The position numbers and the translations under genes were made by a program. From contig JAIUCV010000228.1 in NCBI GenBank assembly GCA_026724425.1, forward strand, positions 992,001 to 1,056,000: a stretch of 64,000 bases of DNA, written 5' to 3'. The DNA comes from Erythrophleum ivorense. Lineage: Eukaryota; Streptophyta; Magnoliopsida; Fabales; Fabaceae. Below are positions 11,282 through 23,595 of this stretch, in pieces. Below the pieces are notes generated by a model. It saw nothing but the letters and a program-made list of their open reading frames with translations. It searched no databases and was not told where the DNA came from. Each line of letters starts with the position of its first letter. Position 1 is the first letter of the stretch.

Positions 11282-14200
11282 AAATATTCAATTTAATTGC
11301 GTTACTTCGTGCATGAATTTTTTGTTTCATGTCCAGTGGATCATATGAACTCATTCATCTCATTCTCATATTCAAATATACAAATAAAACTCAAAACCAT
11401 TTTAAGAAGTGGCCTGGAGCTCAAGAAAATGAAGTATATACATAAAAATGAAGTTTGCAGCCTCGGATTAAAATTCTAGATTTCATGAACTTTAAAAAAT
11501 CATAATTAATTTTAGAAAAATCAAAACCAAGAACACTGTACCATTCTAGAAGGCTACATATGTCTACTTTATGCTAAAAAATAATTTTAGACCACAAAAG
11601 GGATGTCTAGCTACCGGAAACCGATGGAATAGTAACAAAGGTCGTCAATCGCTACTAGTACTAAATTCCAAAATTCATACCTCTCTGTTCAGATGTCAAA
11701 TTAGGGTGATCTTGGTAGCCATGGAAAGCTTATCATGTCTCATTTATGTCTATAAAATTTCATGAGCATTGGACACCATTTGGCCCTCGAATGACACAGC
11801 ACAAAAACACTGACCATATGAACAATGTTTGCATCAGAACTACAGAAAAATGCCAACTTTGAAATCATAATTAATTCCATAGAGTTCTAAATAATCTAGT
11901 CCATAGCTTCCCAAAAAGCTCTAGATGATATCTATATGAATACCAAATTTCATGAGCAAATTCGTTCATTTGGTTATATCTTGACATTGGGTTGTAAAAT
12001 GACTCATTTTATGTCTCATAAGGGGTCCAAATGGTCCATTTTGGTTTCTAAGGCAGCCATGGCCACTTGAGCAAGTGAGAAAGCACCAAAATGGTCTACT
12101 AGACTTCACAAACTCACTCATCCACCCCAAGATATACATAAGAATGCACATGCTAGTTCTTGCAATTCCATACCCAAATCATGTAATATTGTACATATCA
12201 CATTAAATCTCATTCATACATCATACATTTATATATTTACATATGTTCATAAGGTCATAAAACATATACAATAAGGGATTACATTATGTGCCACTCATAT
12301 GGCTACAAATTGGCATTTTCACACACTTAGTTGTCAATCTTCATTCTCTAGGCTTGATGGCTTCCATTCCTTGGCTCACTTGGTCCACCTAGACATATTA
12401 GACATGCGGGGAGGAAGGAATGAGATTCTAAGAATCCCAATAGCACTTCTCCCTTTCAAACACACATAAAGAATGCAAATCCTTGTCTAAAAATGCATAC
12501 ATGAACATTATGGAACATGTGATCATTCAAGAAGCAATTTCTAACATTCAAGAAGTCATACAATACATCCATAAGCTTGCCAAGTAAGTGGCTTAGCCTC
12601 ACCCATTCTCTTCTAGGATTTTGGACTTGCTTCATCCTTTTTCTTAAAGGCTTTGAACTAGGCCTTACTCTTAGGAGACTCTTGGCTTTGTCTCAACAAC
12701 TCTTAAGGGTTCTTGGCTCATCCTCACCGTGACTAGAGGGTTATTGGCTTCACCACACTCAAGCAAACCAAAACAAAGTCACAAGGCATTATTTGAAAGC
12801 ATAATGCAACATCATGGTACCATAGCATATAAAATCATTCTTGAACACTTTTTCATGGCTTAACACATACATACATACATTCAAAAATAAGACAACTTTC
12901 ATCCATGCATGAGAAAAAGTAGAGAGAGCTACCTTTGTCACACAAGCACACTTTTCTTCTTGAATTTAGCCTCTCTTCCTCGGCCATACACACAAAAGAA
13001 GGTAGAGCTTTTTTTTTTTGGCCTAGACACATCATATAGAAGCCAATTATACTCTTGAACCAAATTCTAAAGCTACACATTCATTAGAAAAGTTAGGTAG
13101 TTCATATGGCTCTTTTATGGTTCTATAATACACCTAATGAAGAAACCCTAAGAAAACATCATCTTGGTTCCATTCTCTTCATTCATTTATGATTTTGGAC
13201 TCTTTTTAAGCCTTTTGGAGTTATCACACAATCAAATTAAGGAGCCTAGTTAGGTGTTGCTTCTTTAAGCTATAATATGGAACCTATGATACTATCTCAC
13301 TATCTATGGCTTCCAAAAATTTTCTAAGGCTTCCTCTCATTCTCTTCCATCATATGACTCAAAAATAAGCTTGGAACAAATTAAAACCATCCCTTGGTAC
13401 TCTTTTTAGCCTAGGCCAAAACCATGCTCCATGTGAGTACCAAGTGAGTTTGCTTTGTTTTCTTGATGGAAGATACATATGAGGAGCCTTCTAAGGATCT
13501 TAGGAGCTCATCCAAATACTTATTTAGGCCTAGGAATTATTGTATTAAATCAGAATTTCAAGGGAACCCATGAAATCCTAACTTTTCTATCTTGAAATCT
13601 AATGGCTATTTTGTTGTTTTCTTTGCATATTCTTATTCTCTTCCCTCATTTTCCTAAGATTCATCCTTGGATTAGCTTGAAATCCAACCCCTCTTGGCTG
13701 GACTTACCTAGGATGAAACACACATAAGAGGAGGAAGAAGAAGGATCAAGCATGAAGATGGCAAAATACCTTTGTTTCTTGGTTCCCTTTGTTTGTTTTT
13801 CACCTTGCTTGGCTTTTTTTCCTTGAATTCAAAATTTCCTCTCTATTCTGCCCTCAAAACATATCCCAGAACTTCAACAAAACCATAGGAAAGAAGGGAA
13901 GTTGGAGGAGAAAGATTTGTTAAAGAGAAAGCATGAAAATCCATGAAAAATCATACCTTTCCATAGCTTTTTCTCTTTCCTTTCTTCTCCTTCTTGTGTG
14001 CCTCAATCCCTTTCTCTTTTCTCTGGTTTAGGGCAAAAACAAAATGGGCTAAGTGAAGGAGCGAGTAGAGCGTGAGGCTTTATATAGCTAGGTTCAAGGA
14101 GTAGCTTTCAAAATTTCTAATTTTGTCCTTTCATCTTGGCATTTTTGTTTCCAGTTCGTTTTAGCTCCTTTTTTAGAACCTTCTTTTCCATTATAAAATT

Positions 14201-14638
14201 TAGGTCCTCAATCTTATAAAATGCTTTTGGAATCACTCACATCAAAGCTAAAACCTTCCCGAACGAGAGGGTCAAAGTTTGGGTCAATTGACGTTAGAAA
14301 ATGTACACCGGAGGGGTTTTAACTGTCCCAGGGCTTCCCATAGTTTTTAGAGCCTTTAAGAACCCTAGAGAACTCAAATTTGCCATTTAAAAAGTCCTCT
14401 TGTGAAAATTCTAAAATTTGCCCAAAATTACAAAAATGTCATTATGTTTCGTAACCATTTCGTTAATTTTCGTCTGGCCATTTTAGCCTTTGTTTCAGGA
14501 TACCTCTGGGCTCTTAAATTCATTATTTAGTGTCTAGATTATTATTCTAATCTTTTTAGACCTCAACTAATTTATTTCAGGAGACTTGCTTTGAAAACAT
14601 ATCTGTTTCCATCATTTTAACGAAAACCAAACATTACA
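11211..14638 (-). mobile_element. Near-complete family A LTR, A4
   Basis: Minus-oriented family A copy. Its sense 5' end is at 14638 (plus strand ...ACATTACA) and its sense 3' end is cut near 11211, losing about the last 10-15 bp. Its 3.4 kb agrees with other copies. It carries the internal minisatellite near 12585-12745 and a CTATATAAAG-type TATA box 551 bp from the TG end. It abuts the C-terminal end of a decayed pol, so it may be that element's 3' LTR. However, the sense sequence just upstream of the TG is not purine-rich, as a polypurine tract should be. Confidence 0.75.
14079..14087 (-). promoter_or_regulatory. TATA box of LTR A4
   Basis: On the minus strand it reads CTATATAAA, 551 bp from the LTR start. 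The equivalent boxes in A6, A7, A8 and A11 lie 541-551 bp from their starts. Confidence 0.6.
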
Positions 14639-15049
14639 ACCTATGAGGGGTTGAGCTGGTACTTTTTAAGCTAAGAGACATGAAATACATTGTGAACTTG
14701 GCTCAAATTTAGGGAAAGGGCAAGTCTATAGGCTACAAGTCCCACTTTATCAAATATCTAGAATAGACCTATGTATTTTGGACTGAACTTTTTACTTTTA
14801 ATGGACCAACCTATCCCTATGACTGGAGACACCCTAATGAAGACATGGTCTCTAACCTCAAACTTTAACAGCCTTCTCCATCTATCTGCATAACTTTTCT
14901 ATCTACTTTGTACTATTAGAAGTTTCTTTCTTATGGTCTCAATTTGTATAGACATTTGGTCCACTAATTCTGGGTCTATCAGGCTTCTTTCTCCTAGCTC
15001 AACCTAACACACCGGAGACCTACACTTCCTCTCATATAATGCCTTGTAT

Positions 15050-15520
15050 GGTGCCATCTAAATACTTGCATGATAGCTATTATTATAGGCAAACTCTACT
15101 AGAGGCAAGTATGTACCATAGTTTCTTTTCATTTTTAGTACACATGCCCTCAACATGTCCTTTAAGGTTTAGATGGTTCTCTCCATCTGTCAATCTATCT
15201 AACGGTGATAGGCTATACTAAATCTGAGCTTAGTACCTAGAACATCTTATAATGATCATCAGAAGTTTAAAGTGAACCTATGATCTCTATCTGATACTAT
15301 ACTCCTAGGCATACCATGTAATCTCACTATCTCTCAGATGTACAGTTGGGCTAATTTATCTAGGGTAAAAGTGGCTTTCATCACTAAAAAGTGCGTTGAC
15401 TTTATTAATCTATCCATTATTACTCATATGGTATCATGCCCTGATGATGTCCTAGGTAAACCCATGACAAAATCCATAGCTATGCTATCCCATTTCCACT
15501 TCAGGATGTCTAGGGGCTGA
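15050..15520 (-). pseudogene. Integrase catalytic core relic
   Basis: Minus-strand translation gives WKWDSIAMDFVMGLPRTSSG, then STHFLVMKATF, EIVRLHGMPRSIVSDRDHRF, and further on PLVEFAYNNSYHASI and APYKALYERKCRSPVC. The first two acidic residues of the DDE triad (MDF, SDRD) are present. Stops interrupt the frame repeatedly, for example after GHDTI and QLYI. Confidence 0.9.
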
Positions 15521-15550
15521 AGTAACTCAGCTAGCTTTTGGTGCTCTATT

Positions 15551-15751
15551 TTAACTCTCTGACACACTAGACATTAGGAGACATATTCTGCTATATCTGC
15601 TTTCATCAGGCCACCAAAATATTCTCTTTAAATCATGATAGATTTTATTGCTGCTTGGATGAATTGTGTATTTGCTTTTGTGTGCCTTATCTAGTTTTCT
15701 CTCTTTGATTTCTATATTTATGGGCATATATAGCCTATCCTTATACCTCAC
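15551..15751 (-). pseudogene. Integrase zinc-binding (HHCC) domain relic
   Basis: Contains KAHKSKYTIHPSSNKIYHDL and KRIFWWP, the typical start of the gypsy integrase N-terminal domain (HxxxH with HPG-K-Y-DLK-FWW). The expected C-x2-C pair at its end is degraded. Confidence 0.85.
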
Positions 15752-16102
15752 TATGTCATCCTCAGACAGATTGAACTCTTAAGTGCTACCCTGGGCTATC
15801 TAGATTCTAATCCTACTTATCCAATCATCTGTTTGCTGAGCCTCTCTTATTTGATTTTTTAGGTTACTTTCTATTTAGGTTTCACTCATTAACAATTTTC
15901 CCAAATGCACCTTACATGAAAGACTCATATCAATGAACCTCTCAATCAATTCTTACTCTCTAATCATTATATAAGTTATATGTATGGATTTTCTACTCAA
16001 GGCATCAGCTACCATATTATCCTTATCAAAATGGTATTTCAGAGCTAAATCATAATCTTTTAAGAATTCTGACTATCTCCTTTATCTCATGTTTAATTCT
16101 TT

Positions 16103-16294
16103 CTATTTAAATAAGTATTTAAGGCTCTTGTGGTCATTATAAATTTCTATAGCTACCCCATATAAGTAGAGTTTCCATATTTTCAAAGCAAACACCATTA
16201 CAGCTAGCTCTAAGTTATGTGGAGGGTAATTTTCTTCGTGTGGCTTTAATTGTCTAGAGGCATAAGCTACCACTTGGCCTTTGTGCATAATCAC
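16103..16294 (-). pseudogene. RNase H domain relic
   Basis: A 63-residue open stretch with VVAYASRQLKPHEENYPPHN, LELAVMVFALKIWKLYLYG and NDHKSLKYLF, the canonical chromovirus RNase H signature. In the last motif the usual TDHKS is NDHKS. The domain is continuous here, making it one of the best preserved parts of this pol. Confidence 0.95.
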
Positions 16295-16469
16295 ACATCC
16301 TAACCTTTTCTTAGAGGCATCACTATAGACTACAAAAGTCTCTCTTAGGTCAAGAAATACTAAAACTAGGGCCGTGGTTAACTAATATTTTAACTCTTAA
16401 AAACACTTCTCATATTTCTCATCCCATACAAAAGGTACATTCTTTCTGGTAAGCCTAGTCAATGGCATC

Positions 16470-17190
16470 ACTATCTGAGAAAAGCCCTAAATGAACCTCT
16501 TGTAACAGCCTACTAAACCTAGGAAGCTCTTGATCTCTGTCACTGGTCTAGGTCTCTCCCACTATAACATTGCCTCTAGCTTATGGGGATCTATTACGAC
16601 CCTTACCTGGGAGATCACATGGCTTAGGAATTGAACTTTAGTGAGCCAAAACTCACATTTACTAAGTTTAGCATATAACTATCTCTCTCTCAAGGTCTCC
16701 AAGGCTAATCTCATGTGCTACTCATGTTCTTCCCTACTCTTTGAATAGATGAGGATATCATTTATAAAGACAACTATAAATCTATCTAGGTATGGCCTAA
16801 ATACTCTGTTCATGTAATCCATGAATACTGCAGGTGCATTTGTCAACCCGAAGGGCATAACTAACAACTCATAATGCCCATATCTAGTTTTAAATGCTAT
16901 TTTAGGAATATCCTCAGCCTTAATCCTGAGTTGATGATATCCTAACCTGAGGTCTATCTTAGAGAATACTACGCTCCTACTAACTAATCTAGGAGGTCAT
17001 CTATGAGGGAAAGAGGGTACTTATTCTTAATGGTTATCTTATTGAGTTCTTTGTAATCTATGCATAGTCTAAGGCTCCCATCTTTCTTCTTTACAAATAA
17101 GACTGGAGCTCTCCATGGCGAGACACTAGATGTAATGAAACCCTTCTCTAAAAGTTCTTTTATCTACTTCTTAAGTTCAACTAGCTTGGT
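16470..17190 (-). pseudogene. Reverse transcriptase domain relic
   Basis: Sense motifs in order: ELLEKGFI...VSPWRAPVLFVKKKDGSLR, LCIDYKELNKITIKNKYPL, then YGHYELLVMPFGLTNAPAVF, and the active-site block VVFINDILIYSKS. Gypsy RTs read FIDD here; this copy has FIND, with AAT at 16762-16760 in place of the first catalytic Asp codon. Several stops also break the frame. Confidence 0.95.
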
Positions 17191-17600
17191 GGTAGCCATT
17201 TTATACGGGGCCTTAGACACTAGACCTGCCCCAGGTACAATGTCTATAGGAAACTCAACTTCTCTCTCTGGGGGTAGTCTACTAATTTCTTTAGGAAATA
17301 CTTCTCGGAACTCTCTCACTATTGGGATTTCCTCTATACCCTCTTCTACATCAACTTGGACTGAAAAGAAAACTAGGTATCCTTGATAACCATACCCTAG
17401 AAACCTCTCAGTCGGGAGGTAGTCATAACAGATAACTCAGTTCTTATACTAGGCATAGTCCCACATTCAGATAAAGTAATACATTTATGGGAACAATCAA
17501 GTGTGGCATTATTTACAGCCATCCAGTTCATACCAATGATCAAATCAAAATCAACAAGGGCTATACATATCAAGTTAACGGTAATATAATAATGATTAAA

Positions 17601-17801
17601 CTAGACCATACAATTTAAATAGGCATGGTAGGTAATGGCTCTATTTCCTGTAGGGGTAGATACATGCAGGTCGTATGGTAATGTATGCATACTCGAACCC
17701 AACCTCCTAGCACAGTCATATGATATGAAAAAGTAGCTAGCACCTAAATCAAATAATGCAGTTATAGAAAAATCATTTATCTTAATAGTACATTGAATCA
17801 A
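17601..17801 (-). pseudogene. Retroviral-type aspartic protease relic
   Basis: Reads FSITALFDLGASYFFISYDC near its start, the retropepsin D-[ST]-G-A-S-x-x-F-I motif with Leu in the usual Ser/Thr position. CARRLGS and a HVSTPTGN segment follow as in plant gypsy proteases. Confidence 0.85.
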
Positions 17802-17899
17802 ATTCGAGGACCAGCTAGCCTCCTGCTGTGTCAGGGCAAAGACTCTACCCTAGGTCTGAGGTCTGGGTGCAGGAGCCATCTCCCTTAGTTGAGAAAATT

Positions 17900-18020
17900 G
17901 CTAGGAAACCTGTTTGCAGTCCCTGGCCATATGCCCTGGCCTACTGCATCAATAACATACATTTTGCCCCATGTAACATGGTCTGTTCCTATGATTTCTG
18001 CCATACTGGGGACATATTGT
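17900..18020 (-). pseudogene. Gag zinc knuckle remnant
   Basis: Minus-strand reading gives CPQYGRNHRNRPCYMGQNVC followed by Y-x-CSRPGHMARDC, the CPxCGxxHxGxC...CYxCxxxGHxxRDC arrangement of chromovirus gag, with the first knuckle damaged. It marks the gag/pol border of the relic. Confidence 0.85.
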
Positions 18021-18123
18021 AGGTGCGAAACTACCTCTGCTGGATTGAGTTCTCCTCCTTTCGCCTCTTATATTCCACTGGCTTTTACCACCTCTCCTAA
18101 TAGTAGTTGTGGCCTGTGTCTTC

Positions 18124-18605
18124 TTGTTTTAGCTCCTTTTTTAGAATCTTCTTTTCCATCATAAAATTCAGGTCCTTAATTTTATAAAATATCTTTGGAA
18201 TCACTCAAATTGGAGCTAAAACCTTCTCGAATGAAAGGGTCAAAGTTCGGGTCAACTGACATTAGAAAACGTACACCGAATGGGTTTTAACTATCCTGGG
18301 GCTTCCCATGGTTTCAAGGCCTCTGAGAACCCCAGAGAACTCAAATTTGCCATTTAAAAAGCCCTCCTATGATATTTCTAACGTTTGCCCAAAATTATGA
18401 AAATGCTATTATGTTACGTAGCTATTTCGTTAATTTTTGTTTGTTCATTTTAGCTTCTATTTCAGGGTACCTCTGACCTTCTAATTTTATTACTTAATGT
18501 TTAGATCATCATTCTAATTTTTCTAGGCCTTAACCAATTCATTTTAGAGGACTTACTTTGAAAACATATCTGTTTCCGTCATTTTTATGAAAATTGGACA
18601 TTACA
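18124..18605 (-). mobile_element. 5' fragment A5 of a family A LTR
   Basis: The first 482 bp of a family A LTR in minus orientation, sense start at 18605 (plus strand GGACATTACA). It is cut at TTTTAGCTCCTTTTTT and joined to the gag/pol relic. With A4 on the other side, the order sense-wise is LTR start, pol, LTR start, compatible with a retrotransposon that lost most of its 5' LTR and gag in one deletion. Confidence 0.75.
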
Positions 18606-20386
18606 CATATCGATTGGAGCATAAATATATGAAGGAACAAGCACTTTCCATGAAAAAGGCAACAATTGAATGGCATTATTTTCATTACGTAAGGCCTCAT
18701 TATGCACTCATCCACATCATTTTCTAGTCATAACACATCTATACAAGTCATACACATTATATTTGATCTCATTCATTTAGGGTTTGGAGCTACATCACAC
18801 AAAATCCATGGTTTGCTCTTGGGTTCAATTTCCAACTTTCTAATACAAACTTTGAAAATTCATAACTAATTTTAGAAAAATCAAAATCAAGCAAACCATA
18901 CCATGTTGGAAAGTTATAGATGTCTAATTTTGACTAAAAATAATTCTAGATCAATGTAGTAGCCTTAAGCCATTAGAAATTGATAAAATAGTAACTCAGG
19001 TCAGGCTGCATTACTAGTACTATCATGCAACTTCAAAAAATTCATATCTCCCTCTACAGAACTCCAAATGAGGTGATCCCTCTCCCTTTACACTTCCATC
19101 ACACAAACCAAGGCCTCTAAATTTTTTTCAAACCTTCCTTTGATGTTCTTTTATCATATTTAGTCCCTTTTTACCCTTAGAAAAATTTAAAACTTCCCCT
19201 AGGTGCAAGATCCATGTTTGCCCGAGACTATAGAGGTTTTTGGACCCATAGAGCTAGCTTTGTTTTCTTGAAGGAAATGGCACATGTGAGGCTTTCTAGG
19301 TGTCTCTAGAACCTATATATACTCTTAGACAATTAGAAATACTACTAGAAAGCTTCATACATACCAACATGCAATGAAAACCCTAGGTTTTAGAAATCTA
19401 ATTTTTAATGCTTCTTTTTGGAATTTCTTTACATATACTTGTTTCTCACCCTTAAAAACCTATGTTTCATGCTTGGTTTAGGTCATATTTTAGTCCCTCT
19501 TGGTTGTTCTCTAGGTGGCCAAAAATCCCCTATTAAGGAATAAAAAGAAGAAAGCATGGAAAGCTAGGATACGTACCTTGATTCAAGCCTTTTCCAAAAG
19601 TTTTCTCTTTTGCTTTGGCTTCTTCTTGGAATTTCAAACTTCTCCCCTCTGAACATGGCTTAAAATAGATCTAAATCACACACCAAAATCATGTAAAACC
19701 AAGGATTTCTTACCTTTTTCCTAGCCTTTTTCTTCTCATTTTTCCCCTCCTCTTGTGTGCCCTTCTTGCTAAGTTCTCCTTTATTTTGGGCAAAAATCAG
19801 GTTCACTAAAATGAAGAGAAGAGTGGGGCGCCACCTATATATAGGAAGGGTTCCATAAGAAGCATTTTAAAATGCCAATTTTGCCCTTTATTCTTAACTT
19901 TTTTGTTTTAGGCTAATTTCAACTCCTTTTTAAAAATCATATTTTCTATCATAAAATTTAGGTTCTCTAACCTATAAATAGCCTTTGGAATCACTCAAAT
20001 CAGGTATAAAATCCCTCCGAATGAAAGGGTCAAAATTCAGGTTCACTGATATTCTAAAACATAAACTAAAAGGGTTTTAACTGTTCTAGGGGTTCTTATA
20101 GTTTTTAAGGCCTCTGAGAACCTTGAAAAACTCAATTTTTCTATTTAAAGATCCCTCTTTTGAGATTTCTAAAAGTTACCCAAAATTACGAAAATGCCAC
20201 TATATTTCATCAAATTTTCTTTAACCACTCTAGCTCTGATTTCTGGGTTTCCTAAGCCTTGATTCCTCTTTTTCTAATATTTAGAATTTTATTCTAATTT
20301 TATTTGACCTTAATGGATTCATTTTAGAAGACTCTCTTTTATATCTAGCCTGTTTCCATCATTTTTACGAAAAAGTGGGTGTTATA
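18606..20386 (-). mobile_element. Internally deleted family A LTR, A6
   Basis: Minus-oriented, sense start at 20386 (TATAACACCC in sense, decayed TGTAAC). It follows family A, with an internal deletion near 19080 where the sequence jumps from AATGAGGTGATCCC to TCTCCCTTTACACTTCC, removing about 1.5 kb including the minisatellite. Its sense 3' end is missing where A5 begins. It interrupts the gag of element H at a KCQD-encoding point. Confidence 0.7.
19835..19843 (-). promoter_or_regulatory. TATA box of LTR A6
   Basis: CTATATATAGG lies in the same context as in other family A copies (followed in plus orientation by AAGGGTTCC), 543 bp from the LTR start at 20386. Confidence 0.6.
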
Positions 20387-21275
20387 TCTTGACATTTAGT
20401 GGGCATTGTTAGCTGCATAAGTGCTAAAACATTCTTGCCAAAATTGAATTTCTCATTTTCTTTTAGTAGCCTCTTGCTGGTACATATTTCTTGAAGAAAT
20501 TTAGCATACTTAAGGATGGTCTTAATTACTTCCAACAAAGGTATATTGACCTCTACCTTCTTGAAAGTATCAAGATTTTCTTTCTTAATTTCTACTTCAG
20601 TTTGCCTCTTTTCCAAAGTAGGTCTATGTGGGAAAGGCAAAATCTTTTTTGGCTTTTCTTCTTTCTTAGGCTCATCTGGTGTAATGTGTATTTTTTATGA
20701 TGCTGACTTATCCATGGTAATAGTATCTAAGAATCCCTAAACTTCCTTTCCACTCTTAAGAGTAATGGCATTAACATTACTGCTATTTCTTGGATTAACA
20801 ATCATCTATGATGGCAATTAGCCTGAAACTTAAGACTTTACCTCACTAAGAGAGGTAGCAAACTGGCCTAATTGAGTATTAACCCTTCTTTCCAAATTCT
20901 GCATGCTCATCTACAGCTGCTGCTGTTGTTATTACAAATGTTGCTTAAGCAGCATACTACTTTCCATAAGTTGCTTTATCATGTCCTCCAAATTACTTCC
21001 TTTCTTTGGTTCCTCCTATATAAGGATTGATTGTCTCATAGGTTGGGAGGTTGTACACTAGGTCTCATAACACTATACCTATTCTGTTGTTGCCCACCCT
21101 TGTATTTCAAGTTGGGATGATCCCTCCACCCTAGATTGTATGTGTTAGAGTAGGGATCATATTTTTGTTTCCCTTGTTGCATTGGCCTGACTGGAAACAT
21201 CCCAGCACAAGTCTCTATCCTGTCATCTAACATCGGGCACTAATTAGTAGCATGTGTGGCCAAAAAACATATGTC
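20387..21275 (-). pseudogene. Element H gag, C-terminal piece
   Basis: Third and last piece of the Tat/Athila-like gag. It begins with a CDIC...H....CP knuckle-like segment reconstituted at the A7 insertion site, then YDPYSNTYNLGWRDHPN, a hallmark of this gag lineage. A degraded LERRVNTQLGQ and VSG-LPS region follows, then LPFPHRPTLEKR, VNIPLLEVIKTILKYAKFL and NEKFNFGKNVLALMQLTMP, ending at KCQD where A6 intrudes. Stops interrupt the middle. The protease expected next was not found. Confidence 0.9.
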
Positions 21276-22685
21276 ACATATGTAACACCATATCTATATA
21301 GATCTCAACTTATGACGTAAATAGCATGTGGTACTTATTTAAATGAAAATAACATTTTTTGGCATTGGTTCATTGTGTAATTGAAAGCCTATTTAATTCA
21401 TTCTTAGCTTTAGGAACCGTGTAGACTTACCAATAATATTATTCATGCATATCATATCCATTCATATAAAAAACAATATAATTCATCACATAAATCTTAG
21501 ATCTTGGACTACATTGCACAATATTAGAATTTTGCTCTCAGGTTGTAGGGCCAGTTTTTTATATAAACTTTAGAAATTCATAACTAATTCTAGAAAAATC
21601 AAAATCATGCATGCTATAGCTTTCTAGAAAGACCTAAATGTTAAATAACTATAAAAAAAATTCTAGACCAAGCAAAAAACATTTAGCTTATGAAAATAAA
21701 TAGAATAGTAACCTAGGTCATACTTTCAAATTGGTGCAGACCCTTAAATTTAAAAATTCATAACTCTCTCTACATCGATCCAAATTGAGTTCTCTTAGTG
21801 GCTATGGAAATTTTACAATATCTAGATTATTCTTATAAAATTTCATGAGTATTGGACATGATTTGGCCCACAAATGACACAGGAATGCAAACTGACCATA
21901 TGATTAGTACCCATAACACTTTTTGCATAATTTAGCCAACTTTGAAAAATTATAATAAATTCTCTAGAACTCCAAATTGAGTGCTCTTTAGCTCTATGAA
22001 AAGATATAGATGAGACCTATTCTATAGCCAAATTTCATACAAAAACTCATCCATTTGGTTAAACTTTGGTTCAACTCAAGAAAATGGTCAATTTGAAGTC
22101 CATAAAGGGGTACAAAGGCACTAAATGGTCTTTTACTCAATCCACAACTATTTGAGCATGTCCAAAAGCATAAATATAGCCTATCAAACCATCCTAAATG
22201 GTATAAATCATCGTGAATCTCAAAATCACTATCCTAGTTGTTCTTATACACATGAGCATCAAAGTATATAGATGTCAAAAACTCATATAATCATTCATTT
22301 AGTTCCAAATTCCATTCATACATCATATTTACATATGTTTACTTGTACTCAATGGTTTACATCACATATACATCATCTAGATAAAAACTTTGACATCAAA
22401 ATACATAATTTTCCTATTCTATTGTCAAGAGTCCATGCTTCACGGTACTTGGCTTCCATTTCTTGCTCCACTTAGCTCACCTAGACATGGTTAGACATAT
22501 GTAGGAGAAGAGTGAGATTCAAAGAATCCCAATAGCTTTTTACCCTTTCAAACATACATTTATGATGCATTTACATGTCAAAAAATGCTTGCATTCTATA
22601 AACATTTCTCATGAACATACATAAATCAATTCCCTTATCATATGAACTCATACATATCAAACATAGGCTCTAAAGAGTGTTGGTC

Positions 22686-22836
22686 TAGCCTCACCCAATT
22701 TCTTTAGGACTTTTGAATTTGCCTCACCCATTTTCAAAAGACTTTTGACTTTGCCTCACTCTTCCTGAGACTTTTGACTTTATTTCACCCATTCCTAGGG
22801 ATATTTAGCTCATCCTTACCCATTCCAAGAGACTTT
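22686..22836 (-). repeat. Internal minisatellite of LTR A7
   Basis: About four units of 33-36 bp with GACTTTTGA and TTGCCTCACCCA, at the equivalent position to the arrays in A9 and A13 but with fewer units. Confidence 0.7.
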
Positions 22837-23584
22837 GCATTCATAAACGCATTTCAAGAAGCATAATGGTACCATATTATATAATCAATGGCTAAAAATA
22901 TATCTCATATCTCAAACATACACACAAGCATCCAATGACAAGAAAACATCTAGGAAATGCATGCAAGAAAGGTTAGAGAGCTACTTTGAAGTAAGAACAC
23001 AAACATTTCTCTTTGGTTACTCCTTCCCCTTTTCAGCCACATGTAATATCCAATTTTTTTGTGAACGTACGAAACTCACGAGATATAAAAGGGAGTTTTC
23101 TTAATAGAATGATTTGAGGTTAAATAAAATTAGAGTAATAATCTAGACCTCAAACAATGAGGATCCAAGCCTAAAGGAGCCCTGAAAACTAAGCTAGCAT
23201 AACTAAATGAAATTTAATGAAAATGTAGTGACATTTTCGTAATTTTGGGAACTTTTTAGAAAAATCAAAGGAGGAATTTTTAAATGAGAAAAATAAGTTT
23301 CCCAAGGTTCTTAGAGACCTTAGAAACTATAGGAACTCCTAAAACAGTTAAAACTCCTCCGGTTTATGTTTTAAAATGTTGGTTGACCTAAATTTTGACC
23401 CTTTCATTTGGAAATGTTTTATATCCAAATTGAGTGATTCCAAAGGCATTTTATAAGGTAGAGGACCTAAATTTTATGATAGAAAAGACAATTCTCAAAA
23501 AAGAGTTGAAATTCCCTTTAAAGGAAGAAACCAAGAATGAAGGACAAAATTAGCATTTTGAAAAGCGTCTAATTAGTTCCCTAC

Positions 23585-23595
23585 CTATATATATG
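23585..23595 (+). promoter_or_regulatory. TATA box of LTR A8
   Basis: CTATATATATG, 541 bp after the LTR start. Confidence 0.6.

Larger units (their letters stand above)
14639..18123 (-). pseudogene. Decayed Ty3/gypsy pol, chromovirus (Tekay/Del-like)
   Basis: Sense order on the minus strand is gag zinc knuckle, protease, reverse transcriptase, RNase H, integrase zinc-binding domain, integrase core and integrase C-terminus, the Ty3/gypsy order. The wording of each motif matches plant chromoviruses. Many stops and frameshifts make it non-functional. It ends in a VFHVS..LRKY-like segment and stops at the A4 boundary, so any chromodomain and 3' untranslated region are gone. At the other side it begins within the zinc knuckle region and joins the LTR fragment A5 at 18123/18124, so most of gag, the primer binding site and most of the 5' LTR are missing. 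Whether A4 and A5 are its own LTRs is inferred from position only. Confidence 0.9.

Noticed and set aside
10895..14643. TSD around the A3/A4 block
   Set aside because: CCTTA on the left and ACCTA on the right do not match at a consistent offset, and the two flanks are different DNA, so this is a rearrangement and not one insertion.
15039..15221. Plus-strand open frames at 15039-15520
   Set aside because: They overlap the integrase core relic, which reads clearly on the minus strand.
17060..17386. 108-residue plus-strand open frame
   Set aside because: It is the shadow of the reverse transcriptase relic, whose clear motifs are on the minus strand.
21036..21233. Considered as a stand-alone small gene
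   Set aside because: Its YDPYSNTYN motif and position identify it as part of the H gag, and it is interrupted on both sides by stops.
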